From: Paraescarpia echinospica
Lineage: Eukaryota; Annelida; Polychaeta; Sabellida; Siboglinidae
Assembly: GCA_020002185.1 (NCBI GenBank)
Contig: CM034535.1
Coordinates: forward strand, 68,546,318-68,610,317
Length of the DNA: 64,000 nucleotides
Direction of reading: 5' to 3'
The notes under the pieces are model-generated. The model had not been told where the DNA came from. It saw only the letters and a program-made list of their open reading frames with translations, and made no database searches. A program made the translations under genes and the position numbers. Positions 55,701 to 64,000 of this stretch are shown here, one piece after another. Position 1 is the first letter of the stretch, and every line of letters starts with the position of its first letter.

Positions 55701-58700
55701 AGTACATTAGAACCGAATATTCATTCAATTAATATTTACAACTAATTCATCATTACAACGATTCATGAATATCACCCAATCTCATCTATCATTGCAATTA
55801 ATATCACTGACCCGTCATTACAATGAATAGCAGCAGTTTATATTAGTTTATATAATTTGTTATTACAATGAGTACAATTTATCATTCATTGTGCAGCCGT
55901 AGTATCCCATGGTTGGACGAAGGTCTCGGCATGTCGCTTTCAAATCTGCCTGTCTTGCGCTATTCTCTGCCAGATGGTGCCTTTCCAGTACGCGTCTAGT
56001 TCGTCTCTCCTCCATCTCATCGGTCTTCCTATAGATTGTTTCTCTTCGTAAGGTCTCCAGATTGTGATACGCGATGTCCATCGATTATCTCGTGATGTGC
56101 CCTGCCCAGGTCCACTTCTGTCTTCTGATTTATTTTATCACATCTATGGCCTACACTTGGTGGTCTCTTGTTTATCAACTTCTTCCTTTCAGCCTTGACG
56201 TCCAGTTTGATGTTGCTCATTACCATTCTGTGGTCACTTCCGATGTTCACTTGGTTGATGACAGTTACGTCAGTGACCATGTCTGGCCTGTTTGTCAGGA
56301 TATAGTAAATTTTTTTCTTCGTTTCTCCATTTGGGCTTTTCCACGTCCATCTCCTCCCTGCTTTCTTCTGGAACATGGTATTCATGATTTTGTACTTAAT
56401 GTTACCCATTCTACCAAGGTGTTGCCTCTTTCATTTCTCACACCTTGGTCAAATTTGCCTGTTGCCGTTTCTGAAATGTTTGTTCATTTCCATACTTGCG
56501 CATTAAAGTCTCCCATCACTATCATGTTGTTGGTTGGCTTTTCTAAGGTCTCATCCACATTGTTGTAGAAGGTGTCTATGTCTTCTTCTGAGTATGATGT
56601 TGTTGGTGCTTATACCTGTAGTATCTTCAGTTTGTAAGAGTTTGTTATGCATAGAACAAGGTCTGCTACTCTGGGGCTGATGCTATTAATTCTCACTATA
56701 TTGTCTTTCCATTTCTTGTTTATAAGAAAGTCTACTCCTGCTTGGCCGTTGTTCCCCGTGGAATGGTATAGTAGGTGGCCGCTTTGTAAGATAGTGAAGC
56801 ATTCCTCTTTTCTTCTGACTTCTCCGATCCTGATTACATCCCATACCAACCTAGTTTCCCTAGGTTCATCCTCCAGTTCTTGTATCTGTTCATCTCTTAG
56901 TAGAGTTCTTACGTTATATGTTGCTATCTTTAGTCTACTTACCTTCTCTTGGCAACTCTTCTTGACCCAGAGAATCTTAGCACCCCCTGCACGTAGCCCT
57001 AGTTGACCCAAACCGCCTCCTTGGTTATACAATCTTTTGATGCTGCTGGGGACTGGGGCCTTGGCTTCATTGTACTTTGTATGCTGGTGTTGTTAGCCTA
57101 CCCTTCCTCGCTGGTTGGTGCAGGTTAAAAGAGAGGGGGGGTGACGTAGGGTGAACGAAATTGCCCAAGTTTCGACACGGCGGCCGAACCAATACTGAAC
57201 CACCGCCTGGTCAGCGCCAGTATTCAAACCCCGGTCCTTCCAGTCAACAGTCCGGCACTCTAACCACTCGGCAACTGTGCCCCTTCATCATTAGAATTAC
57301 TGTAATTAATTTTCCATTACAATGAATACAATTCACTCATCATTTCAGTAGAAGACAATGTTTTGTAATTTTTTTCAGAAGTTATCTCTGTGTAAATCAT
57401 GCTGCTATTGGAATGTTGGCTGTTTGTTGTGGTTACAAATGTGCCCAGCAGACACTTGTAACATAAGCAAGTTTAAGCAGCACTTGACCAAGCCTGCACC
57501 AGGGAAATACTCAGCAGCTCGTTGTTTCAAAGTGGCCCATTACGTTGGGTGACTGTGTGGAGTTCACCGGTACAACTGTAATCTTCTTGGGTTTAGAGGC
57601 AAGGGTACACAGCAATGGCTTTTACCAGCTGCACAGGGTTGAAACTGCTGTGATTATTTATTGAATAATCGGAATCAACACGGAAGTAAATTGTGCATTT
57701 CACTAGTATAAAAATAATCTGTGGTTGAAAATCGCTTGAAAATGTTGAGCGTTAATGTAACCATTAATGTATGTTGCTGATTCATGGATAACGACAATTC
57801 AAAAAGAGTTTTCACTGGAGTGCGTCACACAGTACATGCTGCAAGTATCTTGTGTGTATGCATACATATATATATCTTGTATAATATATATGTGCATATT
57901 ACACACTAAATTTTTTATTATTTCAAAAATAAATAAGTAATTCACAGGTGATCATATTTAAGATTTCTTTAGAAACCAACAATTGTGCAATTTTAGCAGA
58001 GTTGTCTAGTCACCAAGCTTTTTGTTTCTGAACTTACAGACACAGAACTTGATGGTAAAAGTGCGAACACAAAAGGAACAAGCAAGGAGGACTTTGTTGA
58101 GCTTGTTTTGCACAGCAGACATGCTAGAACACCTGTGATACGGGAAGGCCGTGTTCCAGCAGGGGGAATGATCGGGGATGTGCGGGGGTTTAAGGACGAC
58201 ATAGAGCCCATGGGAGAAAACAACATATCGCAAGCCCTCGACTTCTTCCACATCGATGCAGCGGGGAGCGAGAGAGCCTGTCTGCGAGTGGATGCTGGTG
58301 ACCGAGGTTGTCGCGCCGTCACCTTCTGGGATGTCCTCATTGACGGCCGGTCGACTCAGGACTTCCTGTTGATGTCAGCGGCACTCGCTAGTCACAACAT
58401 GAGCGAGTACATGTGGGTACCGTTCAACGAGACGCATTCGACCCCGCCCGCACGACGCTTCACCTGCGTGCCGCGTAACTCGACACAGCAGCGAGTCAGG
58501 ATAGTGACAAGTTCCGAACTGGTGCAGATGCTCGGACTGAAGAACGAGTCTCGCGGGTACTGTGTTGTCGTCATGTTCTACGCCCCCTGGTGTGTGTTCT
58601 GTGCGCGGGTCGCACCGCATTACAATGCACTGGCTCGGGCATTCCCACAGCTCGACGTACTAGCTATAGATGCGATGCACTTCAGCAAGTGAGTAGTCTC

Positions 58701-61468
58701 TTTAAATGTCTACCATTACATAGACGTCAGTGATTTGAATAATAATTTAACTATTTCTGTCAATTAATTGTGCCTGCCCAGGCTGAGTAATAGAAATCAT
58801 ATTTCACACTTTCATTTTGGCTAACTAATATATTTGTGTTCTCATCATTATTCATGTATAGTGTTGTTACTTTACAATTAATTACATTACAATGTACTGT
58901 ATTACTATTACTTAGTTTCTCTTCTGTTACTACATGCTGATGGCAGTGCAACATACTACTATTACACTTGAAGCTATTACCATCTAGTACTGTTTCTTAT
59001 TGGCGGTTGGATCAGCTAGTTGGATCTAACACAAAAGTTGGTGTGGTGCATGATGATGGCTTACAATACGTAAACTGTAACACACAGTCCATATTCAGAT
59101 CAATAATTTCACCTAACAATGTAATAAAATTTAATTTTGATGTGGTTGAAATTCTGTTGACATGTTCGGTTGTAACAGAAAAGTAATGCGGCTGTACTGA
59201 GCTCCGACTTGATCTTGGCAAATAGTTTAGGAACGGTATGTTATGTAGCATTTTCCTACTCCACGAAAATGTTAATTTTCAACAATCAAAATAGAAGGAT
59301 TCCTGAAGTACCAATCGACAAACCAAAGCACAAAAGATGTTTCTTTCTCATGTAATCTAATTGAGTTAACATTGAATGTTGAAGACATAGTAACTAAAGT
59401 TGTACTTGGAACAATGTCTCACTCACCTACAAGGTATTTCACTCTTGTTGGCCAGTTCATTTTATTAAAATGATCACGTCTGTTCTGTTACCCGGAATCA
59501 CCCTCTCAGTTTATGGTGCCCAGTTGTGACAAAAATAACAATAAATTAAATTAAAGTTGCAAACCTAATTATATTTTTTGTCGGTAACCAAGTATTTACA
59601 AAAAACCAAACAGTTCACAAGTGATATATATTTACATAATATTAATTTTAAATAATTGCCAGCATAAAAATATAACGTAACAAGAGTATATGTCTCTGCA
59701 TAGGTAGCACTCCTGTCTCGTACGCAACATGACATGCAGGAAAAGACAATCACATTCTAGGACATAAGCCAAAAATTTAAGATAAACAAAGAGAAATCCA
59801 ATTTATCTCGATCACGAAGAACTGCAAACCATAGACACCTTCACCTGTCCGAGAAGCATAGTATGCAAAGATGGAGGGGCTGATGTTGACATCAAGAATC
59901 GCATGAACAAGGCCAGAGGTGCTTACTTCAGACTGAAACCTGTTTGGAAATCAACAATATATTCTAGAAGAACCAAGCTGAGAATACACAAAAGCTGTGT
60001 CCTCTCCACTCTTCTGTATGGCTCAGAAAGCTGGCGTATGACAGAACTTGACTTCAAACACCTTTCTACGGTCCACACAAAATGCCATCGAAATGTAATG
60101 AGAATATTCTGGCCACAAAAACTCTCCAAGAAGCAACTGCTCAGAATTACCAGACAAAACAATATAAAAAACATACTCGCCACACGAAGATGGAGATGGA
60201 TCGGCCATATCCTGAGAAAGAAAGACAGCATCTCCAAAATAACACTTAGATGGACACCTGAAGGAAAAAGAAAACATAAACGACCAAAACAAACCTGCAG
60301 GAAGACTGTAGAAAAGGAACTCAAAGAGCTACATCTAAGCTGGGACTCACTTCAGGAAGGCCTATATAGTGCATTGGAACAACGTCTCGCTCTCCAACAA
60401 GCCATGTCAGCCTACTGCTGTCACTGACGTGCCCAGCCACGCCCTGGGTGGTGAGTGAAACATTTCGAGAAAAAATGTAAATTGAATGTGAAATGCGTAG
60501 AAAGAATAACAATTTGAACCATCCAAGCTGATGAACCTCTTCACACATGCACAATTGCATACAAAGGAGTGGCAGAATTGTGTGTTAATTAATAACAATG
60601 AAAACTATTCCTTTTATTGCCTGATGGGTTATGTAATAGTTGGTAGTTACATGCGTGAGTATTTATGTAACATCTCATAAGTTGCTTTCCTTTCAGTTTG
60701 AACTCGCGGTTTGGCACGGTGGCTGTACCAAGTATTCTGCTCTTCCACAACTCCAAAGCAGTGTCCCGCTTCAATGGCACGCTCAGGATTCTCGACAGCC
60801 TCGTCTCGTTCGTCGCAAACGTCACAGGTCTGTATCTTGCTACGGATAAGTGTGGTTTATAGATCCTTCTCGTTTAAGTTGTTTCGCTCATCTTAAAATC
60901 AAATTTTATCTACTATCCGTTACAACATGCTAGCTGACTTCATTCAAGGATAATTGTTTCATTTAGTTTTTTATGCTATTTTATTTATTGTGTTATTTTG
61001 ACTGGGCAAATCAAAACTTTGATTTGTGTTGAATATTGGTATGGACGAAAAGTATGTGATAAATCTTTCTTTCATATTGGGGTTGCTTTGTTTTTGATTG
61101 TGATATGGTCACTTCCTTCCAAATTGATTTTTAGTTTTTTTAGAAGACATCTTAATATAAAACAAGGCTGCTATGTTTAATATTTTGCAGTTTAGGTCTG
61201 ATTCAGGAATAGCAATCATGTGTAATCAAGTTGTGGGTCGTGTCTTGTTGTTGCAGGCCTCCAGGCCAACATGTCAGTGGGCGTGTTACCAGATGACTAC
61301 CATGGCCCCCTTGCGAGCGTCCCTACCACCGGCCCCGATTACCTCCTCTGGCTCGCCTGGTCCTTCACGATCACCTTCTTCATCATTGTCCTCGCGAGGT
61401 CCACCATTGTTGCACACCTCGTTAACAGTGTCCTCAGCTTCGGCCAGGAACACCAGGCCATACACTGA
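52747..61468 (+). CDS. TXNDC15: Thioredoxin domain-containing protein 15 (TXNDC15), 4 exons, complete
   Basis: Exons 52747-52819, 58040-58688, 60697-60827 and 61257-61468 join in phase to 354 residues, close to the ~360 of human TXNDC15. Exon 1 encodes a signal peptide (MAVRWSLLTFAILTLHF...), has a strong start context (A at -3, G at +4) and ends in phase 1. That is exactly what exon 2 needs (split GAC codon). This assignment is inferred from phase, position and signal peptide; no other first exon was seen. Exon 2 carries a less conserved luminal part with N-glycosylation sequons (NMS, NET, NST, NES) and the thioredoxin active site WCVFC (Cys ~209 and ~212). Exon 3 carries RFGTVAVPS with the cis-proline (~252). 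Exon 4 carries one membrane span (~313-331) and the C-terminus FGQEHQAIH. Family knowledge: an ER membrane protein linked to ciliopathy in humans. The stop codon lies inside the first unit of a 28-bp minisatellite. Confidence 0.92.
52820..55860. other. First part of TXNDC15 intron 1
   Basis: AT-rich sequence without exons that I recognise. 54235-54670 contains three related AT-rich blocks around GAACATYGC..AATTGC and TATCTACAAGTTTGT, one of them inverted, which suggests an old repeat. 55660-55885 holds degenerate TCATTACAATGAATA-type repeats that resume at 57311 beyond the LINE insertion. Confidence 0.5.
55886..57060 (-). mobile_element. RTE-type LINE with endonuclease and RT tail but no RT core
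   Basis: Minus strand. 57032 to about 56610 encodes an apurinic-type endonuclease N-terminus (KIATYNVRTLLRDEQIQELE, AGVDFLINKKWKD). 56500-56180 gives MIVMGDFNAQV-type and TWKSPNGETKKKIYYILTNR then GSDHRMVMSNIKLDVKAERK. After that the sequence passes within ~60 bp to the extreme C-terminal tail (KWTWAGHITR, GRPMRWR, IAQDRQIWKRHAE). The several hundred codons of reverse transcriptase expected between are absent. Multiple stops and frameshifts are present. It lies in TXNDC15 intron 1, antisense to the gene. Confidence 0.8.
57130..57288 (-). mobile_element. tRNA-derived SINE-like head
   Basis: Read from 57283 on the minus strand: GGGGCACAGTTGCCGAGTGG (A box) and GACCGGGGTTTGAATACTGG (B box) at tRNA-like spacing, followed by a tRNA-unrelated region containing GAACGAAATTGCCCAAGTTT in + orientation, a 20-base block repeated at 63264-63283. 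The ends do not form an acceptor stem, so it is not a functional tRNA. It directly precedes the LINE 5' part. Confidence 0.7.
57289..58039. other. End of TXNDC15 intron 1
   Basis: Contains the resumed AT-rich repeat (TTACAATGAATACAATTCAC at 57312) and a 64-codon ORF at 57358-57552 without domain or splice context. A TATATA tract lies near 57865. Confidence 0.45.
58689..60696 (+). other. TXNDC15 intron 2
   Basis: Bounded by GTGAGT and a pyrimidine-rich TTTCCTTTCAG. The first kilobase is AT-rich without features. The LINE remnant at 59800-60430 occupies the second half. Confidence 0.7.
59800..60430 (+). pseudogene. RTE/BovB-type LINE RT C-terminal fragment
   Basis: An open frame from 59903 to 60427 (174 codons) with upstream matching sequence in other frames (DGGADVDIKNRMNKARGAYF). 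Motifs: TKLRIHKSCVLSTLLYGSES, MRIFWPQKLSKKQLLRIT, RRWRWIGHILRKKD, TLRWTPEGKRKHKRP and a C-terminal WDSL. It keeps an unusually clean frame for a remnant, but has no RT catalytic core, so it is a 5'-truncated copy in the intron. Confidence 0.85.
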
Positions 61469-63007
61469 CAGTGTAGAACACCAGGCCATACACTGACAGA
61501 GTAGAACACCAGGCCATACACTGATAGTGTAGAACACCAGGCCATACACTGACAGTGTAGAACACCAGGCCATACACTGACAGTGTAGAACACCAGGCCA
61601 TACACTGACAGTGTAGGACACCAGGCCATACACTGACAGCATAGAACACCATGCCATACACTGATAGTGTAGGACACCAGGCCACACACTGGCAGTGTAG
61701 AACACCAGGCCATACACTGGCAGTGTAGAACACCAGGCCAAACATTGACAGTGTAGAACACCATGCCACACACTGGCAGTGTAGAACACCAGGCCGCACA
61801 CTGGCAGTGTAGAACACCAGGCCATACACTGGCAGTGTAGGACACCAGGCCATACACTGACAGTGTAGAACACCAGGCCATACACTGGCAGTGTAGAACA
61901 CCAGGCCATACACTGACAATGTAGAACACCAGGCCATACACTGACAATGTAGAACACCAGGCCATACACTGACAGTGTAGGACATCAGGCCATACACTGA
62001 CAGTGTAGGACACCAGGCCACACACACTGGCAGTGTAGACCACCAGGCCATACACTGACAATGTAGGACACCAGGCCATACACTGACAATGTAGGACACC
62101 AGGCCATACACTGACAGTGTAGGACACCAGGCCATACACTGACAGTGTACGACACCAGGCCACACACTGACAGTGTAGGACACCAGGCCATACACTGACA
62201 GTGTAGAACACCAGGCGATACACTGGTGGTGTAGAACACCAGGCCACACACTGGCAGTGTAGAACACCAGGCCACACACTGGCAGTGTAGAACACCAGGC
62301 CACACACTGGCAGTGTAGAACACCAGGCCACACACTGGCAGTGTAGAACACCAGGCCACACACTGGCAGTGTAGAACACCAGGCCGCACACTGGCAGTGT
62401 AGAACACCAGGCCATACACTGGCAGTGTAGGACACCAGGCCATACACTGACAGTGTAGGACACCAGGCCATACACTGACAGTGTAGAACACCAGGCCATA
62501 CACTGGCAGTGTAGAACACCAGGCCATACACTGACAATGTAGAACACCAGGCCATACACTGACAATGTAGAACACCAGGCCATACACTGACAGTGTAGGA
62601 CATCAGGCCATACACTGACAGTGTAGGACACCAGGCCACACACACTGGCAGTGTAGACCACCAGGCCATACACTAACAATGTAGGACACCAGGCCATACA
62701 CTGACAATGTAGGACACCAGGCCATACACTGACAGTGTAGGACACCAGGCCATACACTGACAGTGTACGACACCAGGCCACACACTGACAGTGTAGAACA
62801 CCAGGCCATACACTGACAATGTAGAACACCAGGCCACACACTGGCAGTGTAGGACACCAGGCCACACAATGGCAGTGTAGAACACCAGGCCATACACTGA
62901 CAGTGTAGAACACCAGGCCACACATTGGTAGTGTAGAACACCAGGCCACACATTGGCAGTGTAGAACACCAGGCGATACACTGGCAGTGTAGAACACCAG
63001 GCCACAC
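61448..63007. repeat. 28-bp minisatellite, ~56 copies, starting in the last codons of TXNDC15
   Basis: Unit GAACACCAGGCCATACACTG + ACAGTGTA. Common variants are CACACTGG for TACACTGA, AATGTAG, GGACACC and GCGATAC. Two 30-bp units carry CACACACACTGG. Each unit contains the inverted repeat TACACTG-A-CAGTGTA. The first unit encodes EHQAIH and the TGA stop of TXNDC15; the rest is 3' UTR or 3' flank. Because the minus strand has no stop in any frame, very long ORFs of 612, 411, 227 and 200 codons arise there with a 28-residue super-repeat. They are not genes on this evidence. Confidence 0.96.
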
Positions 63008-64000
63008 GTTTGCCTTTGGTGCACTTGTATATGCCTTTGACAAGGCTCTTGTGATCTTTTTTCTCCATTGTTGGAGCAAGTATTTTGGCAGCAGCTAATG
63101 CAGCGCCCGATTTTGTAAATCAAGACCATAGGCTCTGTTAGACTATGACAGGTTCTTCCCATTTCCCAGTGTGGCATCTTTTACTTCCCCTGGCATAGAC
63201 ACCACTCCAGGTCCAACAGATTTTAGTATCAGTTCTCTTCTGAAAGACACAGGCAAACTTGGATGAACGAAATTGCCCAAGTTTTGAAATCGTCAATCCC
63301 CAATCCACTCAACCAACACCAAACCCCATTACTGAATCTGTCAACTGGAAAATACCTCTGCTTGTTGTGGCAGCATGGATCATGCTTCTGGAAATTTAAC
63401 ACAACAATAATGGGAACTTCATTACAACCAGAAAAGTACACATTATTGTACTCAGTTACACATAAAAGTACACCTAAAAATTACTTTGTTACTCGAGTTA
63501 GGCAGCATTTTCTACTCGAGTAAAGTAACAACGTAAACATGATTGGTTGCTCACTATGCACACTACACCCTGCTTTTCTATGGTCAGCACATGTGGAGTT
63601 CCTTGGCCTTGTTCTGGCACATGTCCAATTGATTCATTAGACAATGCATTAGACAAAGGTTTTAGATGCGAGACGATCAATGGTCAGGTTCTTCAGTCGC
63701 AGCTGGCACAGTTGTCTTCAACACAGGATGATATCCTAAGTATGCTCTCAGATTTAAGTCCTCAGGGTAATGCCTCATGAAAATTGATGTGATTGTAATT
63801 TTTTTTCGATAACCGATACAGAATTTGTATGATGGTTATAGAGAACAAAGAAGCAACTTGAAAATATTTCCCAAATGCATTCAAGCTACACTATATGGAT
63901 TTCTCATGTACGACATTGAGCTTTGGAATTTGGGGAGGATTGTGGCTATATTTCATCTTAATATAGATTTGTTTCGAACATAAAAATTGTGTTAAAGTAT
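63008..64000. other. 3' flank after the minisatellite
   Basis: Contains a fragment (63264-63290, GAACGAAATTGCCCAAGTTT) shared with the SINE-like head at 57.15 kb. An ORF at 63547-63780 (ending LSSTQDDILSMLSDLSPQ) could be a terminal exon, since a CAG acceptor-like site lies at about 63587, but I recognise no family and rate it low. The rest is AT-rich. Confidence 0.35.

Noticed and set aside
57200..57288. Functional tRNA (Leu/Ser type) on the minus strand
   Set aside because: B box is degenerate (TTTGAATAC), the 3' acceptor strand is missing, and it runs into a SINE-type body.
57358..57552. 64-codon ORF as the first exon of TXNDC15
   Set aside because: No signal peptide of good quality and no donor in the phase needed by 58040. 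The exon at 52747-52819 fits phase, signal peptide and total length.
61448..63007. CRISPR array
   Set aside because: Regular 28-bp repeats, but directly contiguous without spacers, in animal DNA with no cas genes.
61339..63177. A 612-codon minus-strand ORF (and 411, 227, 200, 158-codon relatives) as a repeat-protein gene
   Set aside because: It is the 28-bp minisatellite read antisense. All three frames are open for the same reason, and no promoter, homologue or start context is seen.
63547..63780. C-terminal exon of an unknown gene
   Set aside because: The end (DDILSMLSDLSPQ) looks protein-like and an acceptor-like CAG precedes it, but there is no family match and no partner exon.

Overview
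The window looks like nuclear DNA of a marine-type invertebrate animal. It has split genes with GT..AG introns, long AT-rich non-coding stretches, Ty3/Gypsy elements resembling the K02A2.6-like group, several non-LTR (LINE) families, tRNA-derived SINEs and many short inverted-repeat elements. No marker fixes the phylum. Mollusc, brachiopod, annelid or lancelet are all possible.

Three host genes can be supported. (1) A carboxypeptidase E-like M14 metallocarboxypeptidase on the + strand: eight exons between 4131 and 10543. The exons for the signal peptide and the first ~100 residues were not found and probably lie upstream of the window. (2) An ELOVL6-like very-long-chain fatty-acid elongase on the - strand, complete in a single coding exon (51635-52516). 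(3) TXNDC15, an ER membrane thioredoxin-like protein, on the + strand: four exons from 52747 to 61468 that join in frame to 354 residues. The elongase and TXNDC15 are head to head with about 230 bp between start codons, sharing a promoter with two opposed CCAAT boxes and an NRF1-like palindrome.

Most of the rest is mobile DNA. At 13821-23654 lies a Ty3/Gypsy element (A, minus orientation, 5-bp target duplication CGACT). A second, younger Gypsy element (B, 17402-21941, identical 107-bp LTRs, target duplication ATATC) is inserted in its pol gene, and a 455-bp inverted-repeat element sits in its 3' LTR. The other LTR of A preserves the empty site, so the order of events can be read directly. A 5'-truncated CR1/jockey-like LINE occupies about 24.94-26.95 kb. 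LINE tails occur at 8.8, 9.2-10.2, 32.3, 37.5, 55.9-57.0 and 59.8-60.4 kb. One of them (37.5 kb) carries the same 3' tail as SINE-like copies at 6.3, 30.8 and 41.6 kb.

Other structures are a fold-back element at 33.0-34.0 kb, a second inverted repeat at 43.66-44.89 kb split by a tRNA-derived insertion, a 450-bp tandem duplication at 38.06-38.96 kb, and a purine/pyrimidine palindrome at 36.4-36.7 kb. The most unusual feature is a 28-bp minisatellite of about 56 copies (61448-63007). Its first unit is the last six codons and the stop codon of TXNDC15. I found no CRISPR, rRNA or convincing functional tRNA gene, and no clear undescribed multi-gene system.
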